Assembly (NCBI RefSeq): GCF_002873335.1
Contig: NZ_MCUW01000027.1
Span: 232,459-296,458 of the forward strand
Direction: 5' to 3'
Origin: Vibrio sp. 10N.286.49.B1
GTDB taxonomy: Bacteria; Pseudomonadota; Gammaproteobacteria; Enterobacterales; Vibrionaceae
Length of the DNA stretch: 64,000 nucleotides
Shown here: positions 45,477 to 56,047 of the stretch, piece after piece
Position numbering within the stretch: position 1 is the stretch's first letter
How the letters are laid out: each line of letters opens with the position of its first letter
The notes under the pieces: model-generated
Databases searched by the model: none
Seen by the model: the letters and a program-made list of their open reading frames with translations, nothing else
Told to the model about the DNA's origin: nothing
Made by a program: the position numbers and the translations under genes

Positions 45477-47910
45477 AGCGCTACTTGGGCACTATCGCCG
45501 TCATCCACTCCAAATTCTACTCGTCTGGTTAGGCTTAACACTCGGTGTTTCACTTCTTGTGGGCGTAACCGCGATCAATCATCATGCTAAACAGGCTTAT
45601 GCCAGTGGTGAGAAGCTATTTGCTAACCCCGTTCCCTATCGAATTCGTCCCAAGCATGCAGAAACAAAAATCCCTCAAGGCTTTTATGTTCAACTGAGGC
45701 GTGAAGGTTTTAAGCAGTGTGTACCGTTTGATATGCATAAAGTGATGACGGCGGATGATTTAGAGTTAAATTTAGTTGGCGTCGACCCTGTCGCATTGTT
45801 GCAACTAAAAAACTCCGTCACAATCAGTGATCTCGCCTCGCAAGACCTTATGAAGGTACCGACTACGGTGGTCATCAGCGCTGACTTAGCTGAACATAAG
45901 GGTTGGCAGGCGGGAGATATCATTACCCTCAAAGGGGGCAGGCAGATCGGCCCCATCAAGATTGACACAAAAAAAGGGATCCGCGGGACGCGCATACTAG
46001 CCGATATGTCTCTATTACGTAGCCTTAAAAAATCGTCTGGACTGTCCGTCATCGCCTGCGGTGATATGTCATCCGAAAAACTTGAAGCGTTACGTAAACG
46101 TATTCCTAACGGGATGACATTATCAAGAAGCTCTCAATCTCAGCTTGAGGCGCTCACGAAAGCTTTTCACACTAATTTAACTGCGATGAGCATGCTGTCT
46201 TTTGTCGTTGGGTTGTTCATTTTCTACCAGGCGATGTCGTTATCGCTAGCTCAGCGTCAACCTTTAGTGGGCAGCTTACGTCAATTAGGGGTTTCCGGAT
46301 GGCAACTTGCACAGGCCCTGTGCCTTGAGCTCGCAGGACTTGTATTCCTGAGCTGGTGGGGGGGAAATGTGTTGGGTTTGCTTCTTGCGAATCAGCTCAT
46401 ACCTGCGGTCTCACAAAGCCTCAGTGATTTATATGATGCGAACATTGGATTGAGCATTGAATGGAGTTGGGAGTGGAGCATGTACAGCTTCTTGCTGGCT
46501 TTCTTTGGTGCCGTTATCTCTTGTGGCTGGCCATTGGTTCGTTTATTAAAATCGCAACCGATCCGATTATCTTCCCGTTTATCGTTGATGCGCTTTACTG
46601 GTGCGGAGTTTACTTGGCAGGCATTCGTAGCATGTGGCTTTTGTGTCGCAGCTATCGCCATCTATCAAGCACCTAAGTCTCAGAGTTCCGGTTACGCCAT
46701 TATAGTATTGATGCTATTGAGTGTGGCGCTGATTACCCCATTCATTATTTGGAAAGTGTTTACTGCTCTATCGTTTTCTCTGAAATGGGTGAAGGTACGA
46801 TGGTTTTTCGCCGATGCTGCAGCCAGTATGAGCTATCGTGGTGTCGCCAATATGGCATTTATGCTTGCGATGGCGGCGAACATGGGGGTGGAGACCATGG
46901 TTGGTAGTTTTCGTGACACAACCGACCGGTGGTTGACTCAGCGTTTAGCCGCGGACATTTATGTATACCCGACAAACAATAATGCTGACCGCATGAGTAA
47001 ATGGTTAGAAGAACAGCCAGAAGTCGAACGAGTCTGGTGGCGCTGGGAAGAAGAAGTGCCAACTGACAATGGTATGATGCAAGTAGTAAGTACAGGAGAC
47101 TCCGTGGGCGAGTTGGATTCGCTGACGGTCAAAACGGGTATTCCTAATTATTGGTATCACCTGCATCATTCCAAAGGCGTAATGATCAGTGAATCGATGG
47201 CGCTGAAACAAAAGTTGAGGCCTGGTGATTACCTAGATTTGGGTAAACCATTAGGTAAAAACTGGCAGGTGATCGGGGTCTACTATGACTATGGTAACCC
47301 TTACGATCAGGTTCTTATGTCACAAAACCGTTGGTTAGCAAGTTTTGCTGGCTCTGGAGACGTGGCGCTTGGCGCAGTATTGAACGACAAAGAACATTCA
47401 GTCATGGTACAAAGACGTCTGCAAAGTACCTTTAGGCTAAATACTGAACGTATTTACGATAATACAACGATTCACCGTGAAGCAATGCAGACGTTTGATC
47501 GAACATTCGCGATTGCAGACACACTAGGTAACATCACATTGGTTATTGCCGTGTTTGGTATCTTCTTTGCGACAATCGCGGGTGAGGTTTCGAGGCAACG
47601 ACATACGTCTTTATTACGTTGTTTTGGGATATCTGGGCGTGAACTCGTTATCGTCGGAGGATTACAGTTACTGGTCTTTGGCTTGATTTCGGCCGCTATC
47701 GCTATGCCATTGGGCATTGCATTAGCGCAATTGATTGTTGATATCGTTATTAAGCAATCATTTGGTTGGTCTCTACAACTGCAAATCGTACCTTGGCAGT
47801 ATCTCACCACCAGTTTGTGGAGTTTACTTGCTCTGGTTGTTGCAGGTGCTATTCCTGTTCTCCGACTGATTCGAAATTCGCCTATAAATTCGTTAAGAGA
47901 CGCTTTGTAA
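45457..47910 (+). CDS. FtsX-family permease, fused AttF-AttG type
   Basis: The 817-residue protein starts at ATG 45457, where AAGGAGG lies eight bases upstream; longer forms start inside the ATPase gene without such a site. It has an N-terminal helix, a periplasmic domain, three helices (about 240-365), further helices (about 395-470), a second periplasmic domain (about 480-680) and a C-terminal group of three helices. This is two MacB/FtsX permease units in one chain. I recall similar chains called AttF/AttG in vibrios. It should move a lipid or lipoprotein-like substrate from the membrane, which is inference. Confidence 0.85.
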   Translation: MLLPVVKALLGHYRRHPLQILLVWLGLTLGVSLLVGVTAINHHAKQAYASGEKLFANPVPYRIRPKHAETKIPQGFYVQLRREGFKQCVPFDMHKVMTADDLELNLVGVDPVALLQLKNSVTISDLASQDLMKVPTTVVISADLAEHKGWQAGDIITLKGGRQIGPIKIDTKKGIRGTRILADMSLLRSLKKSSGLSVIACGDMSSEKLEALRKRIPNGMTLSRSSQSQLEALTKAFHTNLTAMSMLSFVVGLFIFYQAMSLSLAQRQPLVGSLRQLGVSGWQLAQALCLELAGLVFLSWWGGNVLGLLLANQLIPAVSQSLSDLYDANIGLSIEWSWEWSMYSFLLAFFGAVISCGWPLVRLLKSQPIRLSSRLSLMRFTGAEFTWQAFVACGFCVAAIAIYQAPKSQSSGYAIIVLMLLSVALITPFIIWKVFTALSFSLKWVKVRWFFADAAASMSYRGVANMAFMLAMAANMGVETMVGSFRDTTDRWLTQRLAADIYVYPTNNNADRMSKWLEEQPEVERVWWRWEEEVPTDNGMMQVVSTGDSVGELDSLTVKTGIPNYWYHLHHSKGVMISESMALKQKLRPGDYLDLGKPLGKNWQVIGVYYDYGNPYDQVLMSQNRWLASFAGSGDVALGAVLNDKEHSVMVQRRLQSTFRLNTERIYDNTTIHREAMQTFDRTFAIADTLGNITLVIAVFGIFFATIAGEVSRQRHTSLLRCFGISGRELVIVGGLQLLVFGLISAAIAMPLGIALAQLIVDIVIKQSFGWSLQLQIVPWQYLTTSLWSLLALVVAGAIPVLRLIRNSPINSLRDAL

Positions 47911-49026
47911 ATGACCCGACTTCAAAAAATAATCTTTTTCAGTTGCTTAGTCGTCGTGGTTACGGCTTCGTTTGTATGGGTTGTTAAAGATGAAGAAGAG
48001 CGTATTACCCGCTCTAAGACGGCACACATCAACACTATATTTGGTTCACCAGGAAAGAAAGTATTTGAACCCGTATTGCCTGACCGCGCGGTTAAACTTC
48101 CGGAAGATTTTAGTTTTCATCCTGAGTTTCACCATGAATGGTGGCAGCTTGTTACAGAATTGACCGATCAACATGGGCAGACCTATTGGCTGAGATGGCG
48201 CTTCTTTCGCTATGCCAGTGATGACCGAGTTAAAACAGGGTGGGAAGACCCTCAAATCTATATTTCCAATGTTGTTCTAACCAGTCATCTGGGAATGTTT
48301 ACCGACCAACGCATATCGCGCGGAGGCATTGGACAAGCGGGGGGTGTCAGTCGTCCATTCAGAGTATGGATTGATGACTGGTCTTGGCGTTCTCTGTCGA
48401 GAGATCCGATGCCCGGAAATTTAAAAATCGCGACCGAGAAATTTAAGATTAACTTGCAGCTTGAGCAGAAAGGCAAGTATGCCATCATCGGAGAGAACGG
48501 CTATCATGCGAAACATGATTTGCTGTCGCGTGCGTCTTATGTTTTTGAAGCGCCTTTTATCTCTGCATCGGGTCAAATAGCATTAGCCGATGGACAAAAA
48601 TTATCGGTGACTGGAAGCGCATGGCTTTCAAAAGAGTGGGGCAGTGAGTTAGTCGGGCGAAGCTCGGTTGGTGAAGATAATTTTATTATCCGTTTGTCAG
48701 CGCAAGAGGTTCTGACAGTGAGTCAGTATCGATACAACAGAAATATGCCGTTCACTAGCGCAAGTTTGATTGACCAATCAGGTGCGGTGACCACGATTGA
48801 CGCTGATGATATCGCGTTACGGGTGTTGAATTATACCCAAGTGGATACGGGGGCTCGCGTGCCTTTAACGTGGAGTATAAGCGCGCCCAAGTATGATATT
48901 GATGTGACCATAAAAGCGGACGATAACGTTAACTGGGTGAATTTTGTGGTACCTCAATGGCAGGGGCCAATTCACACAACAGGTACACACTCGGCATCAG
49001 GTTACATGCAGCTCAACGGATATTGA
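47911..49026 (+). CDS. AttH/carotenoid-hydratase-like (CrtC superfamily) protein
   Basis: The 371-residue protein has an N-terminal membrane anchor or signal (about 5-25) and a double lipocalin-like fold marked by FHPEFHHEWWQLVTELTD, an ISNVVLTSHLG stretch and SGSAWLSKEWGSELV-type motifs (here TGSAWLSKEWGSE). It is the AttH component found with AttE-AttF/G ABC systems. It begins at the base after the permease stop. It probably handles a hydrophobic molecule in the periplasm, though the substrate is unknown. Confidence 0.85.
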   Translation: MTRLQKIIFFSCLVVVVTASFVWVVKDEEERITRSKTAHINTIFGSPGKKVFEPVLPDRAVKLPEDFSFHPEFHHEWWQLVTELTDQHGQTYWLRWRFFRYASDDRVKTGWEDPQIYISNVVLTSHLGMFTDQRISRGGIGQAGGVSRPFRVWIDDWSWRSLSRDPMPGNLKIATEKFKINLQLEQKGKYAIIGENGYHAKHDLLSRASYVFEAPFISASGQIALADGQKLSVTGSAWLSKEWGSELVGRSSVGEDNFIIRLSAQEVLTVSQYRYNRNMPFTSASLIDQSGAVTTIDADDIALRVLNYTQVDTGARVPLTWSISAPKYDIDVTIKADDNVNWVNFVVPQWQGPIHTTGTHSASGYMQLNGY

Positions 49027-49054
49027 GCAAGATCTCCCCCTCTTGTTACTGCAT

Positions 49055-49161
49055 AAATGTTGTAACTCAACAACATTTGTATTCCATCATTTTTTTCTCT
49101 AAATTTAATTAATCAAGATGATATTGACAGCCGCCTACCTAAGGCGGCGGTTTGGTCTTTT
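49055..49161 (+). terminator. Two hairpins after the attH gene
   Basis: The first stem, AAATGTTGT (49055-49063) with ACAACATTT (49070-49078), is 9 bp. The second, GCCGCCT (49130-49136) with AGGCGGC (49142-49148), is followed by a T-rich tail (GGTTTGGTCTTTT). The second is the better terminator candidate. The remainder of the 318-base gap up to nhaA is AT-rich promoter sequence. Confidence 0.6.
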
Positions 49162-49344
49162 CTCGATAATTATGCACTATACTGATTGGTGATGAGCGAA
49201 AATAAAATGGATTTCTCGAATGATTTTCCTTTAATGTTCGGTTATTCCGATGTTTAACCTCTGAACAATCGATTTTTTCTGTAATTTAACTAGATATAGA
49301 ATCTAACTATTCAAACAAAACGAATAACTATAAAGGGTTTATAT

Positions 49345-50514
49345 ATGAACGACGTCATTCGTGACTTTTTTAAGATGGAATCAGCAGGTGGTATCATCTT
49401 GGTGATTGCAGCTGCGATTGCGATGGTTGTTGCTAACTCTCCTCTCAATGAATTATATCAAGGTGTACTTCATACCTACGTCTTCGGTTTATCTATTTCA
49501 CACTGGATCAATGATGGCCTAATGGCGATCTTCTTCATGCTGATTGGTTTGGAAGTTAAAAGAGAGCTTTTAGAAGGGGCATTGAAGTCTCGCGAAACGG
49601 CTATTTTCCCTGCTATTGCTGCGGTTGGCGGTATGGTTGCGCCAGCACTGATTTATGTTCTATTTAATGCCGGTGACCCTGAAGCAATGAGCGGTTGGGC
49701 GATTCCAGCAGCAACCGATATTGCATTTGCACTAGGTATCATGGCTCTACTTGGTAAACGAGTACCTGTGGCATTAAAAGTATTCTTGCTAGCACTTGCT
49801 ATCATTGATGACTTAGGTGTTATCGTTATTATTGCTCTGTTCTACAGCAGCGATTTGTCGACACTAGCGCTGACAGTTGGCTTTGCGATGACCGCGCTCT
49901 TATTTGCGTTGAACTCGAAGCAGGTGACAAAGTTGCCAATCTATATCGCGGTCGGTCTCGTCTTGTGGGTGAGCGTATTGGCCTCAGGCGTACATGCAAC
50001 GTTGGCTGGTGTGGTACTTGGTTTTGCTATTCCACTCAAAGGCAAACCTGGTGAACATTCTCCACTTAAACATATGGAGCACGCGCTTCACCCATATGTT
50101 GCATTTGGTATTTTGCCAATATTTGCTTTTGCCAACGCGGGTATCTCTCTGCAAGGTGTTTCAATCGAAGGTTTGACATCAATGCTACCACTCGGTATCG
50201 CTGCGGGGCTATTGATTGGTAAGCCACTTGGTATCTTTACCTTTAGCTGGGCGGCGGTGAAACTAGGCGTGGCTAAATTGCCAGAAGGCGTGAACTTTAA
50301 GCAAGTATTCGCCGTGTCAGTACTGTGTGGTATCGGGTTTACCATGTCGATTTTTATTGCGTCACTTGCATTCGTTGGCGTGAGTCCAGAGTTTGACACT
50401 TACGCTCGACTAGGCATCTTGATGGGCTCAACGACAGCTGCAGTACTAGGGTACGGATTGTTGAACGCTTCGCTTCCAAAGGAAGCCGCTCCTGAGCCAA
50501 AAGAGCAATACTAA
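49345..50514 (+). CDS. nhaA: Na+/H+ antiporter NhaA
   Basis: The 389-residue protein has about twelve membrane helices and the full NhaA signature. Asp125 in [11 protein letters not shown] and Asp155/Asp156 in [10 protein letters not shown] correspond to E. coli Asp133, Asp163 and Asp164, which bind and exchange Na+ for H+. It removes sodium at alkaline pH, which suits a marine cell. It stands alone with a terminator behind it; no NhaR gene is adjacent. Confidence 0.96.
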   Translation: MNDVIRDFFKMESAGGIILVIAAAIAMVVANSPLNELYQGVLHTYVFGLSISHWINDGLMAIFFMLIGLEVKRELLEGALKSRETAIFPAIAAVGGMVAPALIYVLFNAGDPEAMSGWAIPAATDIAFALGIMALLGKRVPVALKVFLLALAIIDDLGVIVIIALFYSSDLSTLALTVGFAMTALLFALNSKQVTKLPIYIAVGLVLWVSVLASGVHATLAGVVLGFAIPLKGKPGEHSPLKHMEHALHPYVAFGILPIFAFANAGISLQGVSIEGLTSMLPLGIAAGLLIGKPLGIFTFSWAAVKLGVAKLPEGVNFKQVFAVSVLCGIGFTMSIFIASLAFVGVSPEFDTYARLGILMGSTTAAVLGYGLLNASLPKEAAPEPKEQY

Positions 50515-50541
50515 TTCCTCAGGATTATACTGATGTAATTA

Positions 50542-50567
50542 AACCCAACTTCGGTTGGGTTTTTTTT
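50542..50567 (+). terminator. Rho-independent terminator after nhaA
   Basis: AACCCAAC and GTTGGGTT flank a TTCG tetraloop and are followed by a run of T up to 50567. Confidence 0.95.
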
Positions 50568-50743
50568 GTGCTAAAGAAATGTGTTGATAGCTCGATCTGC
50601 GCTTATCATGACACCTTATGTCGAGTGGTATTCAAGAATAAAAAGACGGGTTTTCTTAAGATAAAATCGAGATATTATTCGAATCGCTTTCATTCGATCG
50701 GGAGCATCGCTAAAATAGCGCCTCTTTTAGAAAGGGGAGCACC

Positions 50744-51259
50744 ATGCACCAATCACTGAAGTATATTACTGGCTATCCCCCGAACTTGGTTGAACAGGTG
50801 TCAGGCCTGATAGCGTCTGGTCGTTTTGTGGCTTGGTTTGAGCAGCGTTACCCTGAATCGCATCAAGTAAAGAGTGAAAAAGCGCTGTTTGAGTATACGA
50901 TGAAAATTAAACAACGTTTTATGAAGAAAACAGCCCCAATTACGAAAGTGGTGTGGGACAGTAAAATTCATCTTATCAATAATGCGTTAGGCTTACACAC
51001 TTATGTGTCTCGGATTCATGGCGGAAAACTAAAAGCGAAAAATGAGATACGCATTGCGAGTATTTTCAAAGACGCACCGGAAGCTCTATTGCGCATGCTC
51101 GTTGTCCACGAACTTGCTCATGTGAGAGAAAAAGAGCATGACAAGGGGTTCTACCAGTTGTGTTGTCATATGGAGCCTGATTATCATCAGCTTGAATTTG
51201 ATGCCCGTCTATTTATGATTTACAAAGAGTTGATGCATGAAAACGCAAAAAAACGCTAG
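50744..51259 (+). CDS. YgjP-like zinc metallopeptidase domain protein
   Basis: The 171-residue protein carries a zinc-protease motif HELAH (VVHELAHVREKEHDKGFYQLC). The second His and the distal His in the EHDKGFY segment are likely the metal ligands. The YgjP/DUF45 family is widespread, with little known about its function. GGGAG lies five bases before the ATG. The 3' end overlaps rlmF by 23 bases, so the two are probably co-translated. Confidence 0.82.
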   Translation: MHQSLKYITGYPPNLVEQVSGLIASGRFVAWFEQRYPESHQVKSEKALFEYTMKIKQRFMKKTAPITKVVWDSKIHLINNALGLHTYVSRIHGGKLKAKNEIRIASIFKDAPEALLRMLVVHELAHVREKEHDKGFYQLCCHMEPDYHQLEFDARLFMIYKELMHENAKKR

Positions 51260-52286
51260 ACCAAACCACTACAAATCAAATCAAACAAAACATAACGACT
51301 CAGGCACGCCGTTGGTCACGATACGAAATGCAACGGGCCTGCATAAAAACAACCGTCATCATGGACGTTATGACTTTGATGCACTCGTAGCAGCGTTGCC
51401 AGAATTGAAGTCGGTGATGACTCAGAACCCATCAGGTCAGGATACAATCCCGTTTTCTGACCCTGCCGCGGTGAAATTGCTTAATAAAGCATTACTGCTA
51501 TCCGAATATGACCTGGACTATTGGGATATTCCTGATGGTTTTTTGTGTCCACCTATTCCGGGACGAGCGGATTATATACATTGGATCAATGAGCATCTTA
51601 CCCAAGACCTGTCGGTTGCAGGAGCGAAGATAAAAGTGCAAGCGCTGGATATCGGAGTGGGTGCCAACTGTATTTATCCAATCATTGGCGCTGCCCAGTA
51701 TCATTGGAATTGGGTGGGCTCAGAGATTGATCCTGTCGCGGTTGCGTCGGCGAAAAAGATCGTCTCCCAAAACGTAAAACTCGCGAATAAAATTGACGTG
51801 CGCTTGCAAAGTAGTGCAAATACTATTTTTGACGGCGTGATTCAACCCGGCGACTTTTTCGTGGTGACGATTTGTAACCCTCCTTTCCACAAGTCATTAG
51901 AGGACGCCAAGCAAGGGTCCGAAAGAAAAATCAAGAATCTCGGGCTAAACCGTAAACAGCGAGGTAGTGAGCCTGCCACCTCAGCTAAGACGTCGTTGCT
52001 TAACTTTGGAGGACAAAAAGCCGAGCTATGGTGTCCTGGTGGTGAGTCTGCGTTTGTATCAAAAATGGCGAATGAGAGTCAATGCTACTCAAACCAAGTA
52101 ATTTGGTTTAGTACCTTGTTGTCTAAAAAAGAGAACATTGAGCCGTTGACGAAACAACTGGAAAAACTTGGCGTCTCTGAAGTCGTCATTCAAGAAATGA
52201 CCCAAGGACAGAAAATAAGTCGCTTTGTTGCTTGGACCTTCATGCCGAAAAAACAACGCGCACAATTTGGTAAAACACTCAGATAA
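51237..52286 (+). CDS. rlmF: 23S rRNA (adenine-1618-N6)-methyltransferase RlmF
   Basis: The 349-residue enzyme methylates A1618 of 23S rRNA with S-adenosylmethionine. It shows the family start KNNRHHGRYDFDALVAALPEL, the cofactor region ALDIGVGANCIYPIIG, and the catalytic CNPPFHKS that marks N6-adenine methyltransferases. ATG 51237 lies inside the preceding gene. The length is somewhat above the E. coli protein because of an N-terminal basic tail. Confidence 0.93.
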   Translation: MKTQKNARPNHYKSNQTKHNDSGTPLVTIRNATGLHKNNRHHGRYDFDALVAALPELKSVMTQNPSGQDTIPFSDPAAVKLLNKALLLSEYDLDYWDIPDGFLCPPIPGRADYIHWINEHLTQDLSVAGAKIKVQALDIGVGANCIYPIIGAAQYHWNWVGSEIDPVAVASAKKIVSQNVKLANKIDVRLQSSANTIFDGVIQPGDFFVVTICNPPFHKSLEDAKQGSERKIKNLGLNRKQRGSEPATSAKTSLLNFGGQKAELWCPGGESAFVSKMANESQCYSNQVIWFSTLLSKKENIEPLTKQLEKLGVSEVVIQEMTQGQKISRFVAWTFMPKKQRAQFGKTLR

Positions 52287-52345
52287 GCGTACGTGTGCTC
52301 GTTGCAAGCGCTGTTCATTGTAAATTCAGGGCATTGGAATACTCC

Positions 52346-53053
52346 TTAATTGGACAACAGTGCTTGATACTTCGATACCATGGCGGGATTCCCCGCCTTT
52401 GATTCAAGCATAATCAGTACTTTTAGGCTGGGGTCTTGGTACCCATAGCGTTGATTAAAGGCCAATAGACGTAAGCGTGCTTCTTTTAACTGATTCTGTG
52501 AAACTTCTATTTTTGCCAATTGAATTATGGAATTAGGGCGCAGAGGTTGATGGTCTAATGCTTTAGAAAAGTACGTTTTGGCTTTATTAATATCATTTGA
52601 TTTTAGTGCACACCACCCAGCATTTTCGTAGCTTGCAGAGACAAGGTAATAATAGGGTTGCTCGATGGCGCGATTGAAATAGCGATCGGCGTCGATAAAA
52701 TCGCCTTGTTTGCACAGAAAAGCCCCGTAGTTATTAAGAACATTACCATTATGTGGATGCATACGAATGCTACGTTGATACATTGCTTTAGCGTTGTCGT
52801 CGTCGCCTACGGTTTCGAAATAATGCGCCATTGTTAGAGTAGAACGGTAATAATTGGGTGCATGTTCCATCGCTTTTTCAAAATTTTGCTTAGCGCGAGC
52901 GTAATCGCCTTGGTTCATATAGCCAAGGCCCAGTGCTATACGAGATTCAGCAATGGCGACGGGATCTCGTTGCTGGCGGTCTGCTCCCTCATCTATCGTT
53001 ACACAACCGCTCAGTATTAGTATACAAATTAGGGATACGAGCCATTTAATCAT
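52346..53053 (-). CDS. PilW/PilF-like TPR lipoprotein
   Basis: The 235-residue protein has a lipoprotein signal ending LILSGC (Cys17) and at least four TPR repeats (ALGLGYMNQGDYARAKQNFEKAM, GNVLNNYGAFLCKQGDFIDADRYF). The type IV pilus biogenesis/stability protein PilW has this plan, with the same NNYGAFLCKQG wording as I remember for the family. In vibrios pilW normally sits between rlmN and rodZ; here the neighbours are rlmF and fadD. It may therefore be a second copy. It is convergent with rlmF. Confidence 0.75.
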   Translation of the reverse strand: MIKWLVSLICILILSGCVTIDEGADRQQRDPVAIAESRIALGLGYMNQGDYARAKQNFEKAMEHAPNYYRSTLTMAHYFETVGDDDNAKAMYQRSIRMHPHNGNVLNNYGAFLCKQGDFIDADRYFNRAIEQPYYYLVSASYENAGWCALKSNDINKAKTYFSKALDHQPLRPNSIIQLAKIEVSQNQLKEARLRLLAFNQRYGYQDPSLKVLIMLESKAGNPAMVSKYQALLSN

Positions 53054-53264
53054 TGCCTTACACTCCTCCGCGACGGCGTTTTAGAATCATAATAAGCACT
53101 TAGATTTATACCTGGCATGCGTGAAGATGTGTGTGCGAGTGAGCGCGCAAAAATAACTCGATAGATGTTCATTATTCGTTTAAATAACGAGCAAACAGAG
53201 TTGGAATATTAACTCTAATCTGTATCTGAACAGTGAATTTCGATACAGTTAACAAGAAGAAATA

Positions 53265-54941
53265 ATGAGCCATATGACGATGACAATTGAACAAAAACCT
53301 TGGTTAAATACCTATCCTGATGATGTGCCGGAAAATGTAAATATTGACCGTTACAACAATATAAATGAGTTATTTGAACACTCGTTTACCGAACATGCGG
53401 ACAAAACCGCTTTCGTGAATATGGGACACTCCCTCAGTTATCGGGAGCTTAATGAAAAGAGCGATGCATTTGCAGCCTACCTTCAGGTTAAGTTGGGCGC
53501 AAAAAAAGGCGATAGAATCGCCCTAATGATGCCAAACTTATTGCAATACCCAATCACGATATTAGGGGCGTTAAAAGCCGGATTAGTCGTGGTTAATGTG
53601 AATCCTTTGTACACGCCAAGAGAGTTGGAACATCAGCTCCGTGATTCTGGTGCGACGATTATCGTAGCGGTGACCAATTTTGGCGAGAATCTGCAAAAAG
53701 TGGTTGCGAAAACCAGCATTAAACATGTTGTGTTGACCAGTATCGGTGATGCGTTAGCGCCTCATAAACGAACTTTAGTCAATTTTGTCGTTAAATACGT
53801 CAAAAAGATGGTGCCGAAGTATCATTTACCTGGTGCTATTTCACTGCGCCGAGTACTGACAGAAGGAAGAAAGCTAGAGTTCAACCCACCGACAATAGAA
53901 AGCAGCGACTTAGCGTACTTACAGTACACGGGCGGTACGACCGGTCTGGCAAAAGGGGCGATGCTTACACATCGAAATATTATTGCAAACGTGTTGCAAG
54001 TGTTTGGTCATTTCGGTCCTCGAACTTCGCTTGAGCAGGAATGCGCAGTAACGCCGCTGCCGCTTTACCATATTTTTGCGAACTCAGTCAGCATGATGCT
54101 GATGATGTACATGGGGGCGACCAACCTGCTGATTACCAATCCGAGAGATCTTAATGCCTTCGTGAATGACCTGAGTAAGTATCCATTTACCATGGTCTTT
54201 GGCTTGAATACTTTGTTCTCAGCGCTTAACAATCATGCAAAATTTAAAGAACTCGATTTCTCACATGCAGGATTTACGATCGCTGGTGGCATGGCCACAC
54301 AAAAACACGTCGCTGAAGAGTGGCAGAAAATTACAGGAATGCCGATTATCGAAGGGTATGGCTTAACGGAATGTTCGCCTGTTGTTGCTGGTGGCGTCCA
54401 TACTCAACAATCTTTTGTTCCTGCCGTTGGCGTCCCTTTGCCTAGCACTGAGCTGCGTATTGTTGATGAAGAAGGCAAGGCATTGGGCATTAACGAGGTG
54501 GGTGAAATTCAGATCCGTGGTGACCAAGTCATGAAAGGTTACTGGAAACAAGACGCGGAAACGAAGGCCGTGCTGACGGATGATGGTTGGCTGTTCTCAG
54601 GCGATATTGGCAGAATGGACGAGCAAGGAATCTTTTACATTGAAGATAGAAAAAAAGACATGATTCTGGTGTCTGGCTTCAATGTTTTTCCTACCGAAAT
54701 AGAAGAAGTCGCGACGTTGCACCCAAAGATCATTGAAGCGGCGGCAATTGGTGTGCCTGATGATGTCGCCGGTGAGCGCGTAAAACTGGTTGTTGTTACA
54801 AATGGACAGGTGACAGTAGAAGAGATTAAAAAGCATTGTCGCCAATATTTAACGGGTTATAAAATCCCTAAAGTCATAGAGTACCGAGAGTCACTACCAA
54901 AAACTAACGTTGGTAAAATCTTGAGACGTGAGCTTCGCTAA
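53265..54941 (+). CDS. fadD: Long-chain fatty acyl-CoA synthetase
   Basis: The 558-residue enzyme activates fatty acids with ATP and CoA for beta-oxidation. The AMP-binding loop YTGGTTGLAKGAMLTH, the GYGLTECSP segment, the DDGWLFSGDIG hinge region and the C-terminal lysine in LPKTNVGKILRREL are all present. The protein may start at ATG 53265 or at the nearby ATG codons 9 or 15 bases on. The upstream region was not found to hold a clear FadR site. A bidirectional terminator follows. Confidence 0.92.
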   Translation: MSHMTMTIEQKPWLNTYPDDVPENVNIDRYNNINELFEHSFTEHADKTAFVNMGHSLSYRELNEKSDAFAAYLQVKLGAKKGDRIALMMPNLLQYPITILGALKAGLVVVNVNPLYTPRELEHQLRDSGATIIVAVTNFGENLQKVVAKTSIKHVVLTSIGDALAPHKRTLVNFVVKYVKKMVPKYHLPGAISLRRVLTEGRKLEFNPPTIESSDLAYLQYTGGTTGLAKGAMLTHRNIIANVLQVFGHFGPRTSLEQECAVTPLPLYHIFANSVSMMLMMYMGATNLLITNPRDLNAFVNDLSKYPFTMVFGLNTLFSALNNHAKFKELDFSHAGFTIAGGMATQKHVAEEWQKITGMPIIEGYGLTECSPVVAGGVHTQQSFVPAVGVPLPSTELRIVDEEGKALGINEVGEIQIRGDQVMKGYWKQDAETKAVLTDDGWLFSGDIGRMDEQGIFYIEDRKKDMILVSGFNVFPTEIEEVATLHPKIIEAAAIGVPDDVAGERVKLVVVTNGQVTVEEIKKHCRQYLTGYKIPKVIEYRESLPKTNVGKILRRELR

Positions 54942-54980
54942 TACGCATAGCCTCAACAACAATTGATAAGCGGATACAAA

Positions 54981-55014
54981 AATGCCCCAGTGATGGTTGT
55001 CACTGGGGCATTTA
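54981..55014. terminator. Bidirectional terminator between fadD and metA
   Basis: AATGCCCCAGTGA (54981-54993) and TCACTGGGGCATT (55000-55012) form a 13-bp perfect stem with a 6-base loop. T-rich tails occur on both strands. Confidence 0.93.
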
Positions 55015-55084
55015 CATTTAGGGAATAGAAGGCACGGTTAGCGCCGGTTCAGCTGATTGCTTCTTCAATAATCACGTCGTGAAC

Positions 55085-56026
55085 TCACTCAGTGACAGTA
55101 AAATTATCGGCACTGAAATGCTCTAGATCGTAAGGCGTTTGCTGGTAGACGCAATAATTCAACCAGTTTGCGAACAGCAGATGACCATGACTTCTCCAAC
55201 TTGCGATAGGTTTATTATCCGGATCATCATTAGGGTAGTAGTTCACTGGAATAGTCGGCTCCATCCCTTCGCCGAGATCGCGTACGTATTCATTGTGAAG
55301 AGTATGGGCTTCGTATTCAGGGTGGCCAGTGACAAATACGTTTCGTTTGTCTTTTGTTGCCGCGAGATAGACACCCGCAACGTCTGATGTCGCTAGGATA
55401 TCAAGGTCGGTGTGCTCTTCTAAATATTCCACAGAGAAGTCGGCATAGCGTGAATGAGGTGCGACAAAAGAATCATCGAACCCACGTAAGACGGGGTGAT
55501 AAGGCTGTAGGATGGAATGATGATAAACACCAGACAGCTTTTCTTTACGTGTGCGCTTAGGAAGGTTATACAACAACTTTAACCCTGCTTGGGCTGCCCA
55601 GCATACATATAAAGTGGATGTCACATGGTGATGCGCCCAATTCATGATGGTTTGTAGGTGATCCCAATACATCACATCTTCGAATTGCACGAGCCCAAGG
55701 GGGGCACCGGTAATAATCAACCCATCAAAATTACGATCTTTGACCATTTCAAATTGACGGTAGAAATTGTCTAAATGCTCGGTGGGTGTGTTTTTACTTG
55801 GTCGGTCATCAATGCGTAACAACTCGATATCGACTTGTAACGGGCTGTTTGATAATAATCTTAGAAATTGAGTTTCAGCCTCAATTTTCTTGGGCATCAA
55901 GTTGAGGATTAAAACCTTAAGGGGACGGATCTCCTGAGAGGATGCACGTGTTTCAGGCATCACAAAAATATTTTCTTCACGCAATACATCGGATGCAGGC
56001 AATTGGTCAGGAATCTTAATTGGCAC
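55085..56026 (-). CDS. metA: Homoserine O-succinyltransferase MetA
   Basis: The 313-residue enzyme makes O-succinylhomoserine, the first committed step to methionine. Cys142 in [10 protein letters not shown] is the nucleophile; the His-Pro-Glu of GHPEYEAHT carries the other catalytic residues. Residue 111 is Gly (APLGLVQF). In MetA proteins Gly at this place has been linked to succinyl-CoA use and Glu to acetyl-CoA use, so succinyl transfer is expected. Three MetJ boxes lie just upstream. Confidence 0.95.
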   Translation of the reverse strand: MPIKIPDQLPASDVLREENIFVMPETRASSQEIRPLKVLILNLMPKKIEAETQFLRLLSNSPLQVDIELLRIDDRPSKNTPTEHLDNFYRQFEMVKDRNFDGLIITGAPLGLVQFEDVMYWDHLQTIMNWAHHHVTSTLYVCWAAQAGLKLLYNLPKRTRKEKLSGVYHHSILQPYHPVLRGFDDSFVAPHSRYADFSVEYLEEHTDLDILATSDVAGVYLAATKDKRNVFVTGHPEYEAHTLHNEYVRDLGEGMEPTIPVNYYPNDDPDNKPIASWRSHGHLLFANWLNYCVYQQTPYDLEHFSADNFTVTE

Positions 56027-56047
56027 AGCTTACTCCCTAAGCTATCT

